Both the position numbers and the translations under genes were made by a program. Of a stretch of 64,000 bases of DNA, positions 25,301 through 36,100 are shown one piece after another. The stretch's first letter is position 1. Each line of letters starts with the position of its first letter. Below the pieces are notes generated by a model. The model did no database searches and was not told where the DNA came from. It worked only from the letters and a program-made list of their open reading frames with translations. Source of the stretch: Pleodorina starrii (Eukaryota; Chlorophyta; Chlorophyceae; Chlamydomonadales; Volvocaceae); assembly GCA_030267565.1 (NCBI GenBank), contig BRXU01000030.1, forward strand, positions 1,196,001-1,260,000. The letters are read 5' to 3'.

Positions 25301-28300
25301 CCACGCTGGGCTCGTCCGAGGCTACGACCTCGGCCCTGCCGTCAAGCTCCGCCCCAGCCTCCGCGGCTGCCGTCCCGGAGTCACCTCGAGTCAGCAACTC
25401 GGGCTGGGGCTCCTGCGACTCCTTTGCCGCAGCCAGCTCCTGGAAAGACGTCCCCGCATCTGGAGACCCCTCATCGCGTGGCCACACCGCCGGCCCTACC
25501 TCAGCAGCTGCCGGTCCCTCCCCTTCCGACGCGCCTTCGGGGCGCCCCGAAGAACCCTCAGCCTCCGTCGCCGGGCCCACCACGGGCTCCTCAGCTTCCG
25601 CCTCCATCACCGCCCCCGCGACCGACGGCGAGCTGGCCGCCGTTGCGCCCGCTGCTTCCGCTGCGACGCCGGCTGCCGGCGCCGCGAACTCATGCACCAG
25701 CGACCCCGGCAGCTGTGTGACCAGCCCACTGCTTTCCACCGCCACCGCCGCTGATGACGCGGCTTCAGCCGATACAGCCCCACTGCCCATCGCCTCGTCC
25801 TCGACCGGGCTCCACCGCCCGCTCAGCGTCCCAGCGTCCGACCCACGGGTCGGTGCCTGCAGCGGCGGTGGTGGCGGCAGCGACTCTGCCATCTCCGCCG
25901 GTACGTCGTCCACATCCTCTGAAATGACGTCCTGCTCCACGGCTGCGGCGGGGAGCTCCCCTTGGGCCGTCATTTCCGGCCCAGGGCCGCTCCCTCGCCG
26001 CTCCGCCTCCAGCACCCGGGGCTCCGCCAACGGCTCCTCCGCATCCTGCACCATCCCCGACTCCTCCTCCGCCAGCGGCTGCACCTCCTTCGGTCGACCA
26101 CCATGCCGCGGCCCCATCTTGCCCTGCTCATCCTGCTCATCCTCACGCAGCCCCGCTCCCTGCGCATCCTGCTCCCTCTGCTCCTCAGGCAGATCCACAT
26201 CCTGCTCCCGCTGCTCATCCTGCTGCTCCTGCTGCCCATCCTGCTCCTCACGCAAATTCTGTTCATCCTGCGCCTCCTCCTGCAGCCCTGCGCCCTGCAA
26301 CTCCTGGTCGTTATCCCGTGCCTGTGGCGACTGCTGGCTGTTCGGCGCTTCCGGCCCCGCGGCCCCGCCGCGCGCAGGCAGCGGTACCTCCGAGCTCTCG
26401 GGCGCTGCTGCCGCCACCGAGGCAGGCCCCGTCGACACCCCAAGCGAGACTGGAGGAGGCGCTTCCTCCTCGGCTTCTGCCGTCACATCTGCCACTTGCT
26501 CCAGGGACCTGGAAAGCTCCGGAGCAGCCTGGCCGTTATCCGGCCCAAGCGCTGATGCTGGCTGTGATGGCGGCGGCGGCGGCGGCTGCTCCACAACGGC
26601 GGCCGCAGCACCAAGCTCCGGAGCGGCTGCCTGCTCTGTCTCGGGTGCGGGCTCCATTCCGAGCGCCGCGTCCGCTGCGACGGCTGGTAAGGCCCCCTGC
26701 AACGCCTGTGCCTCCTCCTCTTCCGCAGCAGACGGCAGCTCCCCCACAGTCCGGCTCCGCGGCTCCGCCTCTGTCGTCTCTGGTGCCGGCACCGTTGGGT
26801 CTGCCAGGGCTGGCTCCGCATCAGTGTCTGGAATCGGCTCCACCGGCTCCGCCACTACCTCCCCCGTCGGCCACTCTGCCGCGCTTGGCGCTGGCCCCGT
26901 CGTAACCTCCAGCGCCGCCGCAGCCTCCGGCGCCGACACCACGCCCACCCCTTGCCTCCCCACCACGTCAGCCTCCGGCGCCGGCATCGCATCAGCCTCC
27001 GGCGCCGAGTCCGCTTCGGCCTCCGGCGCCGCGCCTGCTGCACGTGCCGGCGTCGGCGCCTCCGCTGCCGCCTCGGGTGAGAGCCCCGGCGCCTGCTCCG
27101 ACGCAGGCGCAGACATCGCCTCCGCTGGCTGCCCCGCTGCAGCCTCCCGCTGCGACCCTAGTGCCGACTGCGGCGGCACAGCCCCTGCTGCGGCCTCCGG
27201 CATTGCTTCCGCTGCAGCCTCCGGCAGTGGCACCGCTCCGGCCTCTGGCGTCGTCCACGCTGCACCCTCCAGGACTTGCGCCGCTGCTGCCTCCGGCACA
27301 GCCCTTGCTGCCCCGGCCTCCGGATCCGTCGCCGCTGCGGCCCCCGGAATATGTGTTGCTGCGGCCTCCGGAATTTGCACCGCGGCGGCCTCCAGCATTG
27401 GCGTCGTTTCAGCCTCCGGAATTTGCACCGCTGCGGACTCCAGCATTACAGCTGCCGCCGCCACCATGCAATGCCCGGGTACCTGCTGCCGCGGCGGCTC
27501 GTCCAAGGCACCCAGCGAAGGCTCCGCCACCGCCGCTGTCGGCAGCTGAACCGGCACCTCTGGCAGCCACTCCGCTAGCGGCTCCAGGGCTGGTCCCGCT
27601 ACAGCCGCAAACATCGGCCCCGCCAAGCCCAGCCGCGGCTCCGACACGTCCCCAACCATGCGCTGCGATGAGCCCTGGGCTGGCGACACCTCCGCCACAT
27701 CCCCCGGCGGTGGCGCCGCAGCCGGCCCCACCGCCGCCTCCGGCGCAGTGCCCGCAGCCGCTGTCTCATCTGCGCCAGGACGCGCGACCGCCTCCTCCGA
27801 AGCGCCTACGGCGCCGACATCTCCCGCGGCCGCTGTGTCAGCCTCTGTCGACTCCGAAGCGTCCGACCCGCGCTGCGACGCGACGGCCGAGGCCGTCGGC
27901 GTCGGCTCTTCCGCCTCCCTGTGATCGAGAAGCGTGAAGGGACCCACCGGCACCGCCTCGGCAGGCCGCCGCCGGCCGCCGAGCCGCCGCCCGTCCGCGC
28001 GAGGACTGGCCTCCCCACGCACCGCAGCGCCGGCGCCGCAAGGAACCAAGCCCATGAGCAGCCCCGCCTCCGTCGCCGCGGCGGCCGCCGCGGCGGCGGC
28101 TTCCGGCTCAAGGTCCGACGCCTCCCCGGGTGCTGGGGCATCACCGTTGGAGGACGACGGCAGCATAGGAGAGGGCAGCAGCGAAAGAGCATCAGGGGCC
28201 TGGTCCGTCGCCGTGCGGCCGTGCCAAGAGCCGTCGGAGGCAACTGCGCCTGCCGCCGCCGCCGCCGCAGCGGCGGCGGCGGCCACGGCGACAGCGACCT

Positions 28301-30930
28301 CCGTCGGCAGAACGACAGTGGCCGCGGCGGTGCCGGGCCGCTCAAGCAGCGGCGGTTGCGCCGAAGCCGCCTCCCAGTCCACGCTTCCCCAGTCATTTGA
28401 TTCCACCCTGGAGTGACGCGCCCCTGGAGCGGCCAATTCGCCCACACTGGCCCCCGCAGGCTCCGCTGCTGCTGCTGCCCCGGCCTCCTCTTCCGGTTCC
28501 GCCGGGGGTGAAACATCGTGGCATGGATCCATATCCATATTCGGACCCAGGTCCAAACCCTGTCCTCGCGTAGGGGCGGTTGACGCAGGGCCCTCTGCCG
28601 CCACCCACTCCGTCTCGCCCCATTCTCCATCCGCTGCCTCGCCTCCGCCGGCCGCCTGGGTGAGCCCCGCGTCACCGCTGGAGACTACCTGCTCCAGAGC
28701 TCCCTCATCAGCTTCCGCCACCGACGCTGCCACGGTGCCAAGGCTGGGCGCATGCTGCGGGGGCGCTGCCACCGGCGCCGCTGCGCTGTCCGACGCCGCG
28801 GCGGCAGGCGAGCACAGGAACTCGGCGCCGGCCCAGTCGTCGCCGGCGGCGGCTGCGCCCTCCCCCACGACTGCTCCTACCCCGGCCGTGGACTGTGCGG
28901 GGTCGTCGGCATTGTCCGACGCCGGTTGTACAGCCGCAGACGCGCCAGCGGCGACCGACGCCCACTCATCGCCCCGCGACACCCCTTCGTCGTCCGGCCC
29001 TCCGCCGCCCCGCGCCTCCGCCTCCCCCTGACCGTCCGCGCCCCCAGCGCCAGCACCTCCCACCTCGACGGCCCCTCCTGCCTCCTCCGGCCCGCTGCGC
29101 AGCGGCGGTGCAGCAGCAGCAGCAGCTCCGAAACCCGCTTCCACCGGCGCCGAGCGACTTACTTCACCTGCAGCGCCCAACTCGACAGGAGCTCGCCGTT
29201 CCTCGGCTGCGTTAGCGCTGGCATCCTGGCCGCCTAATAGCCCGACTGGCTGCAGCCCCGAAGCGCCGCGGCTCGGCGCCCATGCTGGGATGTCCGGGCC
29301 CGGCGGAGCCGCCTGTGGAGTCGGTTCAGCTGACGCTACGTGCAGCTCGCCCTGGTCCCCACCTCCGACGGCACTGAGAGGCAGTCCGGGTGGCGCTGAC
29401 GCTGGCACCGGAAACGCTGCAGCCGCTGCACCACCTCGGTGCAACGCCGCTGGCTGATGCGGCGCCGCGCCGACCTCGGGCTGCTGCATCTGCCGCTGGG
29501 CTAATGGCGGCGACGGCGGCTGCAGCGCCGCCGCTGCGCCGGAGACGCCGGTACCAGCCCCCGGTTGGTACTGGCCCCGCATCGCAAGACGCACCAGCTC
29601 ACCCATATCGGCACCCAGGCTCGAGGCCCCGGCGGTGCCCGCCTTTGCAACAGGGGCGCGGGGGGCCGCAGGCACCCGGTCGCCGATGGCGCCGGGAGGG
29701 GCGGCGGAGAGCACGTCTCCGATCGCAGCAGCGCGCTGGCTTGCGCTGCTGGGGCCGCCGGCAGGGCCGCTGCCTCCAGAGCCGAGGCCAGGCACAGACG
29801 ACGGTGAAACGCCGCTGCCGCTCCGGCCGTCCGCTGCCGCCTCATGCAGCGGCGGCGGCGGCGGCGGCCCGGAAAACAGCTCATCAAGGTCGATGCCGCC
29901 ACCGCCGCCGCTGCGGCTGCTACGCATACCCGCGCCGCTGACAGTAGCGACTGGCCCTCCCCTTGGCGCTGAAGTGGTCGCGTCAGCAAGGAAATCTCCT
30001 AAGAGGTCTTCACTGCCGCCTTCCAGCAACGAAACCCCCGCCGGACCCGCCGCCGCTGCCGCGGTGCCCATGTGCGCTGCGGCGGAGCCGCTGCCGCCAG
30101 CCAGAAAATCCCACGGATCCTGCGGCGGCGGCAGCGGCGGCGCGCGCGCGGCAACGGCAGCCGCTGTCGGCGGCGCATGAACGGCGATATGGGTCGCTGG
30201 AAGGCCGCTCGCGGAGAGTCTTGCCGCTGGTGGCGCAGCGCTTGGGACCGGGCGCGAGGGCGACGGCGCCGCCGGGAAGGATAGCGACGGCGCCAGCGGA
30301 GGTGGCGGTGGAGGTTGCGGTGCCGCCAGGTGCGTAGGGAAAGAGGGGACCTGCGGGTCCACTTCCAAGCCCGCGAACAAGTCGTGCTCGGCGTTGCCGT
30401 GGCCGGCGCCGCTCGCTGAGGAAGATGCCGGGGCGACGGTGGTGGCTGCAGGTGTGGCTGACGGTAAAGGCGACGGTGGGGCCGCCCAGGGTGGGGGCCC
30501 GAAGCGCACGGATGCAGCTCGTGCTGGCGTTCGCATGGCGGCTTGGGATGCAGCGCTCGCGGGTGTGCTCGGTAGTGCGGCTGAAGCTGCGGCTGGGACC
30601 GAGGAAGCGGCGCGAAGGGTGGCTTCGGTCCGGAAAGCGCCGTCGCCGGCCAGCGCCGCCCACTCGTCGGAGGTTGGGTTGGACCCGGCATCGGCCGGGC
30701 CGCCGTACGCCCCACCAACGTTCGCCAACGCATCCGCGAGATTGCCAGCGAGAAGAGAAGCCTGATTCAGCGCCCTGGCTGCCTGCAAGGGTTCGGAGTA
30801 GCGGGAGTATGCTATGAGAGGATAGCACGGGAAGGATGTTGATGGTTGCAGTTTCCTTGTAACCTTGTCTCACCAGCCCAGAGCTGCCCAAAAAATTGAC
30901 AGACAGATCCTCGTCTCGTTCCGAGGCCAT
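2025..30930 (-). CDS. VPS8: VPS8, CORVET complex subunit, 25-exon gene
   Basis: VPS8 is the Rab5-binding subunit of CORVET, which tethers early endosomes. Starting at ATG 30930-30928, 25 exons join with consistent phases into about 5,390 codons ending at TGA 2025-2027. Conserved VPS8 features appear in the right order: a propeller segment with AVGTSLGVALVF and GHASGSVAVWDL, then VVHVSFFPGRGASMALSADR, HWYDSDALGVVLLL, TWQERLRTLADIGKW, MHFDIASLDLDQ, GFKLLVYLR, HYPGEVQASAFLERLAGN and the helical segment around 6,990-7,060 (WDAEAYLHERLGQLEAAMEL). This is the usual order of an N-terminal beta-propeller followed by an alpha-solenoid. Two things are unusual: an enormous N-terminal extension (exon 2) and no recognisable C-terminal RING finger. 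The VPS8 identity is strong. The link of exon 2 to the rest rests on phase and splice sites only. Exon details are in the next entries. Confidence 0.85.
3505..16041 (-). CDS. VPS8: VPS8 exons 8-24: alpha-solenoid region
   Basis: Exons: 8, 15812..16041; 9, 15242..15458; 10, 14423..14587; 11, 13920..14090; 12, 12419..12717; 13, 12002..12087; 14, 11584..11720; 15, 10925..11068; 16, 9767..10249; 17, 8335..8706; 18, 7621..7746; 19, 6915..7297; 20, 6165..6303; 21, 5219..5560; 22, 4579..4947; 23, 3892..3983; 24, 3505..3603. Phases agree at every junction. Nearly all donors are GTGAG/GTGGG/GTAAG-like and most acceptors are CAG; exons 16 and 21 use a weaker AAG acceptor and are the least certain boundaries. 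Landmarks are YGSGARVVLLGSSSTLYC (exon 8), MHFDIASLDLDQ (11), FKLLVYLR joined to CIFQRRAFPPGSG (12/13), LLGLLLYLEPGD (14) and STLLGLLGSCAYEQAIM (24). These follow the helical repeats of VPS8. Confidence 0.75.
3781..3864. repeat. Short tandem repeat in the last-but-two VPS8 intron
   Basis: GTCAACCCGTTCA occurs twice and is followed by about eight 8-bp units of the type GGTCAGGC with rare changes. It lies between VPS8 exons 23 and 24. Confidence 0.9.
5614..5647 (+). repeat. Dispersed intronic repeat I, copy 1
   Basis: A segment of about 33 bp with the core TATCCACGTATAGGCCGG followed by AGCCCGTGAACGG. Close copies lie at 9258-9291, 11100-11128 and 11312-11345, a reverse-strand core copy at about 14881-14900, and a diverged copy at 11867-11897. 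All lie in VPS8 introns. This copy is about 54 bp upstream of the exon 21 acceptor in transcript direction. Confidence 0.85.
8769..9247. repeat. TGTGG pentanucleotide satellite inside a VPS8 intron
   Basis: About 95 uninterrupted copies of the 5-bp unit TGTGG occupy roughly 480 bp of the intron between VPS8 exons 16 and 17. No interruption was seen when reading through it, which suggests recent expansion. The frames across it (WCGVV or TTPHH repeats) are artefacts. Confidence 0.97.
9258..9291 (+). repeat. Dispersed intronic repeat I, copy 2
   Basis: This copy directly abuts the TGTGG satellite in the intron between VPS8 exons 16 and 17. Core TATCCACGTATAGGCCGG, then AGCCCGTAAACGG. Confidence 0.85.
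11100..11128 (+). repeat. Dispersed intronic repeat I, copy 3
   Basis: Core TATCCACGTATAGGCTGG (one change from the other copies), about 35 bp upstream of the exon 15 acceptor in transcript direction. Confidence 0.8.
11186..11262. repeat. Duplicated exon-15 edge plus a short repeat shared with the exon-17 edge
   Basis: At 11186-11220 the sequence repeats the first bases of VPS8 exon 15 together with its acceptor (compare 11049-11085). The next segment, GTCAGGGAGTGATATGCTCC, is nearly the same as the one at about 8717-8740 beside the exon 17 acceptor. The intron has therefore captured copies of two exon borders. Confidence 0.75.
11312..11345 (+). repeat. Dispersed intronic repeat I, copy 4
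   Basis: Core TATCCACATATAGGCCGG then AGCCCGTGAACGG, in the intron between VPS8 exons 14 and 15, the same intron that holds copy 3. Confidence 0.85.
13741..13860 (+). repeat. Dispersed intronic repeat II, copy A
   Basis: The segment starts TATGTTCGGTAAGTATTACT and continues through a TTCGC(T/C)AACGCCGTC core to a CGCTGCGGTATC end. A close copy lies at about 20267-20345, and core-only copies lie at 19950-19990 and, on the other strand, at 17853-17882, 18618-18660 and 20898-20925. All are in VPS8 introns. Confidence 0.75.
15729..15790. repeat. Short tandem repeat (CCATCGACCCTT type)
   Basis: Five to six degenerate units of about 12 bp (CCATCGACCTTT/CCATCGACCCTT) lie just downstream of VPS8 exon 8, in the following intron. 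Confidence 0.8.
16271..20784 (-). CDS. VPS8: VPS8 exons 3-7: beta-propeller region
   Basis: Exons and end phases: 3, 20396..20784 (phase 0); 4, 18971..19436 (phase 1); 5, 18363..18475 (phase 0); 6, 16783..17833 (phase 1); 7, 16271..16371 (phase 0). Exon 3 holds a Thr run coded by a trinucleotide repeat at about 20661-20697, then Ser runs, and ends in ALPDMTQHWLT. Exon 4 holds AVGTSLGVALVF, then a Gly/Ser/His-rich insertion, then AVTALALSSL. Exon 5 holds VGHASGSVAVWDLQ. Exon 6 starts VVHVSFFPG and includes WHDEVLFVDVPLVGDH before Ala, Gln and Ser runs (Gln run near 17119-17142). Exon 7 holds HWYDSDALGVVLLLG. These match the order of blades in VPS8, with algal low-complexity insertions between strands. 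Confidence 0.8.
19711..19864. repeat. 22-bp minisatellite inside a VPS8 intron
   Basis: Seven near-identical copies of a 22-bp unit beginning GGCCCTCGGAAGGGG lie head to tail in the intron between VPS8 exons 3 and 4. Starts are at 19711, 19733, 19755, 19777, 19799, 19821 and 19843. Confidence 0.95.
20267..20345 (+). repeat. Dispersed intronic repeat II, copy B
   Basis: Nearly identical to the copy at 13741-13803 over about 60 bp. It sits in the intron just 3' (in transcript direction) of VPS8 exon 3. Confidence 0.75.
21394..21415 (-). repeat. Telomere-like tract at the start of VPS8 intron 2
   Basis: On the minus strand the intron begins, just after its donor, with GGTTTAGGGTTTTAGGG and a further TTTAA. 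This resembles the Chlamydomonas-type telomere unit TTTTAGGG. A shorter GGGTTTAGGGTTT tract lies at 18048-18060 within another VPS8 intron. Confidence 0.7.
21419..30930 (-). CDS. VPS8: VPS8 exons 1-2: giant low-complexity N-terminal extension
   Basis: Exon 1 is 30874..30930 and encodes MASERDEDLSVNFLGSSGL. It ends at a GTGAGA donor in phase 0. Exon 2 is 21419..30782, begins after CTTGCAG, and stays open for 9,364 bases. It ends at a GTCGGT donor in phase 1, and exon 3 begins in the matching phase. The protein is Ala/Glu/Pro-rich with degenerate PEAxA repeats (about 26.9-27.5 kb) and a Gln/Glu/Asp-rich stretch (about 26.1-26.3 kb). Scattered through it are acidic-aromatic motifs such as DPWDFL, DLFAGLEVD, NDWGSVDWE and FEEGD after an Asp run near 21.9 kb. 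The long plus-strand open frames over this exon look like composition shadows. Alternative: exon 2 could be a separate gene whose frame runs on to 21105; that extra part holds telomere-like and CA repeats and looks intronic. Confidence 0.6.
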
Positions 30931-33105
30931 CTTCTAGCACCGTGCAACAACGGTGCTCGCCTCGGGGTCAACGGAAGTCCCTAGCAGGTCGGTAAGATTA
31001 GAGAGGGCTTGTGCACATATTGCAACCTATTTGATAGGAAAAGTGCATATACTAGTTGCAATGTGTTTGCCTGCCTCACATCGCGGCGACTGTTAGAGTT
31101 CCACTTCAAAGCGGAGTAGAGCAGGCCATGAGAAATATGGTGATCGAGTAAACCTGACTTATCGTCACCTAAGCGGGCATAGAACGACTGGGTTTCATCA
31201 ACAAGAGAGTATCGACGTCTCGGCAGGTCTCGGAGCGCGTCATTTCACGCCTTCTTAAGTTTCTTTTCCTTCCCAGGCAGTCAGAAAAGTTCGGCAAGGA
31301 TACCCCCTGTGGCAACATAGCTTTTGCCTCAGCCATTGTCAGGATTAGCGGGACCTGCTGTGCTACTGCTTGCGCTGCTCGCTGTATTACCTAGTCAACT
31401 GCCTTTCCCTCCGTATATTTTCCCATATCATCGCAATGACTGACACTATTCATGGACGCCAAATTATTGTTATCCGTGAATCCCTGCCAAACGGGGAGGA
31501 AGACCAGTCTCGGAATCTCGGAAAGTTGTGATGACGCTCACCAGCGCTCACCGCGCCGCAGCCTCCAGAGTCCCATCAATTAGTTGCTCCGTCCAGCGAC
31601 AGCAAAAGAAGCAGCAGTTCTGCTTCGCTAAGTTTGCGGCCAACTCCGCAGGGCCGCGCGCGCTTCCCTGGTTCGCTCGCTCGCGATGGCTCGCGGCTGG
31701 GGTTGTAGCAGCGGCTGTACCATAACAGCCCGGCTTACCATACATGCATCCTCATGCATAACCACCTCATCGTTGGGGCGCGCGCGCGGGGCGCAGTGCG
31801 AGTGGATAGGCCCCTGCTGTACTTCCGTTCTTGGTATGTACCTCTCTGTGCCTCCGTCCCACGTACCTCCTGCCCTGTACCTCGCACGCGCGTTGCGGCG
31901 GCGGCGGCCTTGCGAGCGAGCCCCTCCGTCGTCCGACGTACCGGCGCGCCAAGGCACCAACGGCAGTTGTTTCTACACAACGTTGTCCCGTCTCTTCAGC
32001 ACGGCCCGGGGCCTTGCCCCGCCTGCGGCTTGCTTATAAAGGTTTACTTGCCCTTTTTGCAACCAACCGTTACGATTACCGCGCCGGATCACCAGCCGCC
32101 TTGTACGGACGCGGAACATTCCAGTCGGGGCGACGCTGGGCTCCGGCATATCCAATGCCCGGTCGAACTCAAACCGGGAAGATTCCGTGAGCCCTGCTCC
32201 CGAAACATATTACTGACACGCACTGTGACTTTTAGCTTGCCTAGAGCTTACTTCTTATACCCTAGGTGGCCTGGGACCACTCTGCGCCTATCACGCGCGA
32301 GTCGGCGCGGTTGACTCCCTTTTCATTTGACATGCTTAACTTAACCTCAGCGTCAACACATCTGTAGATCTTCCACTTTCGCTAGCGGCTAAGCACAGTG
32401 CGCCTTCTCTCCGAAGCGGGTGAGCTTGGCTGGCGGTGGCTGGGTACTCCATACAGACGTGAAAATAGGGTATCATGCGCGTGGTTTGATTGATTGGACG
32501 GCAGTCGATCGAGCCTGATTCCTATCATTCCCAGAGCGTTGAGAATCCATGGCCATGCCTACCACTGGCTAGCCGTATTCTGACCGCCGAGACGGTACTG
32601 ACCTGTGTCCTAAGCCCAACGATCAAGATCGAAATAATACACCGTAAAGGGACGGCAAACGTTTTTTATTTGACTTGATACCAAGTAGTGTGCAACCTGC
32701 TGCCCATGCAGGCGACCGAGGTGGCAATCCATCTGTTACAGACCCGCGGGTCGCTTGCTGTTCTCGGACGCGGTGCTGACGCTGCACATGCACAGCAGCG
32801 TAGCCCTGCACGCAGCAAAGCCAACAGGGTCGCTCCAGTCCCGACATACATCACCCACACCCCCGGGTTGGTTGCTTGAGGATTTCTGCTCATTCACAGC
32901 GAGGAAAGCACTCCATCAAGCGGAGCGGAGCACGCACTTGGGCCTTCATACCGTTGCATCAAAGGGCGCCTGAGGAGCAGAGATCCCACCCACCCTGAAG
33001 TGCGGGGCAGACGGAGAGCGAAGGACGGCACCCTCCCAGCCGCCCAGCAGCCAGCAGGGCCAATCGAACGAAGTCCCAAGAGCGACCTGCTGGTGGCGGG
33101 CATAC
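30931..33105. promoter_or_regulatory. Divergent intergenic region, probable bidirectional promoter
   Basis: This 2.2-kb region lies between the VPS8 start codon (minus) and the membrane-protein start codon (plus), so it should hold both promoters and 5' untranslated regions. Its GC content is clearly lower than in the flanking exons, especially at about 31.0-31.5 kb and 32.3-32.7 kb. No TATA box or binding site stands out, and the open frames are short. An in-frame TGA at 32971-32973 closes the frame upstream of the plus-strand gene. Confidence 0.45.
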
Positions 33106-36100
33106 ATGTGGCAACATCGACACGCACGGCCGCCGCCATTCCCAACACCACTGCCGCCAGAACCCGCCGCCGCTTGCGACCAGCAGCGGCCGCCGCCGAC
33201 GCCGCCCCAGCAGCAGCCCTATCTAGGCAAAGACGCGCTCATGCTCAGGGCCTGTTACGGGGCCTGCTGTGGGCGCGCCGACGCCTGCTCCGGCAGCGGC
33301 AGCGAAGACGACGATGAGGACGATGAGGAGGAGGGGGACTTCGGAGCCCGCAGGCAGCCGACGGGGGCTGCTGCCACGCTGGGCTTGGGGGCAGCGTCGT
33401 CTCCGGCTGCGGCAGCAGCGGCACCCGCACCTGTCCGCAGCCATCCGGCGGCGGGGCCGGGCGGCGGCGCAGAGGCTTTAAGACAGCGCAGTCGTCCCTG
33501 TCGCGGCGCTATGTACGGCAGCAGCGGCGGCGGCGGCGGCGCCGCCGCTGCCGCCTCATCAGAAACTGCCACCACGCCGCCGTCAGCCAGCCGCCAGGCG
33601 CCTGCAACTGGGTCCGTCCCTCCGTCCGCTGCGCCGGTCGCGGCAGCGCCGCCGCATGTGCCGGCGGCGGTATCAGCGACGGGGGGGTCGCCGTTCCCTC
33701 TCTCGCCGTTGCCGGGGCCGAAAGCTCCAGCGCCGCCATCACCGCCAACGCCGGCAGCGGGGCGGCGGCGACCGGGATCTGAATCCCGACCGGGATCGGA
33801 AACCCCCGGCGGCTGCAAGGCGGCAGCAGCCGCTGGCGTGGTCGAGACCTGGAGGGGGCGTCCGGGTCGTCAGGCGGCGGCGCCGCCTTTGCAGCAGCAG
33901 CCGCATGAGCAGCGGCTGCTGCAACCGCAGCAACGGCAGCCACCTCCGTCGGACACGCCGCCGGTGTGCTCGCCCGCAGATCGCGTCTCACCGCCGTCGC
34001 CCCTTAGGCAACCTGCCACCGCATCCACAACAGTTGGCACCGTGACCAGCCCCAACCCCAGCCCCGGCCCCAGCCCCGGCCCCAGTAGTCCCAGCCCCGG
34101 CCCCAGCCCCAGCCCCAGCCCCGGCCCCAGCCCCGGCCCCAGCCCCAGTCCCGGTGGCCAACGGGTGACGTCTGAGGTCCCGTTGCCGCCGCCCATCCTG
34201 TCGCCACCGCTGCAGCTGCTCTACCCCGAGCCGCCGGTGGCTCCCTTGGGCCTCGGACTGGGAACCAGCAGCGCCGCTGGCGGCGGTGGCGTTGGCATCG
34301 ATTTTGCAGCCGGCGCCGGCGCCATCCCTGGAGTGTCGGCAGGGCCAGCGGCACCAGTGGCACCAATGGCGGCGGCGGCGACAGCGGCCGCGGCCGCTGC
34401 TGCTGCCCCCGGCTGGCTCGTGCACCTGTTGATGCGGCCTTCTGAGCTGGCGCGATGCGGCCTGATGGCGGCGCCAGCAACGGCGGAGGCGCAGCTCCTG
34501 AGCGGCGGCGGCGGCAGTGGAAAGCCGGCGGCGGCGGGCGGGGTTGGCGCCGGAGGGGGAGGCGGCGGCGGGGGGCTCGGGCGGCCGACGCTGCTTATTG
34601 CGGCGGATACCGCGTGCGGGTATCGGCAGGGGGCTGCAGCGGAAGTAGACAGCGGGAGGGGCGCAGCGGCTGCAGCTGCGGCTGCGGCGGCGCTGACCGC
34701 AGGGTCTGGAAAGCGCGGCAGTACCGGCTGCGCCAGCGCCACAAGACTGGTGCTGGATCCCGTACTGGTGGACGTCGTCGCCGGTCACGTTGCCGTACAC
34801 GTGCCTGCAGGGGTGACGCGGTCGGCGGACGCTGCCCATTATTGCGGCGGCGGCGCCCCTCGGGGCTGCCTACTGCGTCTGCACCTCTTCCTGTGCTCGC
34901 TGGTCCTCGCGTCACCTCTGCCGCCGCCGCTGTCACTGCCGCCGCCGCCGCCGCCGTCGCTGCCGCCGCCGCCGCCGTCGCTGCCGCCACCACCGCCGTC
35001 GCTGTCGCCGCCGCCGTCGCTGCCGCCGCCGCCGTCGCCTGGCGGCGCCGCAGCCGCAGCAGCAGGACCCTCCGCAGCGGAGGGGCCAGGGGTGGTGGAG
35101 GCGGCGGCAACTCCTCCGCTGCCGCCGCAGGCCCAGGCCCACACGGAGTGGTTGGGCTCCGCGGCCATATTGCTGCTGCCCGATTCCGCGGCGCTGGAGC
35201 TTCAGGGTCTGTGGCACAGCATGGTGCATCAGGTGAGGATGATGATGGCGGCAGAGGCGGCGGGGGCGGCAGCGTCAGAGGCAGCGGCGGGGGCGGCGGC
35301 GTCAGAGGCGGAGGCAGCAGGTCCGGCACCGGCGCCGGCGCCGGAGGAAGAGAGCCCCACGTCGCCAGGTCCCCGGTTCGATCCGCACGCGGCGCAGGCC
35401 TACCTTTTTCACATGCGGCCGCTACTGAGCGACTTGGCACTTGCGCTGGACTTGCCGGGGAGCCACAGGACGTCCAGCAGCAGGGAACACACCGCTGCGG
35501 ACGCGGCGGCCGCTGCCGCTCCCGCGGCGGCGAGGGATGGCGCCCGGTCGGGGGAGGACTTGCCTCGACAACAACCGCAGCAGCCGCAGCAGGAAAAACA
35601 GCATGAGCAGCAGCAGCCGCCGCCGCAGCAGCAGGAGCAGGAGGAAAGGCTTGCCGGGAATCCCGGGGAACCGCTGGCGACGCTGCTGGGGTTTTTCCGA
35701 CACCTGGGTCTGGAGGCTTGTACGGCGCTGCTGGAGGGCCGTGTTGAGGAGGTTGAGGGCCCACAGCCAGGCGGAGCAGCAGCAGCAGCAGCAGCAGCAG
35801 CTGCAGCAGGCGGCGGGACGGCCCCGGTGACAGCTTCCGCCTTGGAACTGCTAGCGGGGATCACGCAGCCAGCAGCACCAACCGCGGCGGCGGACGTTGC
35901 GGAGGCGGCGGCGGCGGCGGCCGCAGCGTCCGCTGCCGCGGCGGCGACGTCAGCGGCGGAGGCAGTGGCCGCGGCGCAAGCGGCGGCGACGTCCGCAGCG
36001 GCGGCGGCAGCGGCGGAGGCGGCCGTGTCGGCGGCGATGGGGCTCGCGCCTAGGTCGCCTGCTGTGACCGCCCCCCCGGGCAGCCCGACGTCACTGCCGA

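Noticed and set aside
24802..27549. A 915-codon plus-strand open frame, with others at 21310-23121 and 23308-24486
   Set aside because: They lie antisense to VPS8 exon 2 and are rich in Ser/Ala/Pro as expected from the complement of Ala/Glu/Gly codons. They have no conserved motif, and the minus strand alone stays open across the full 9.4 kb.
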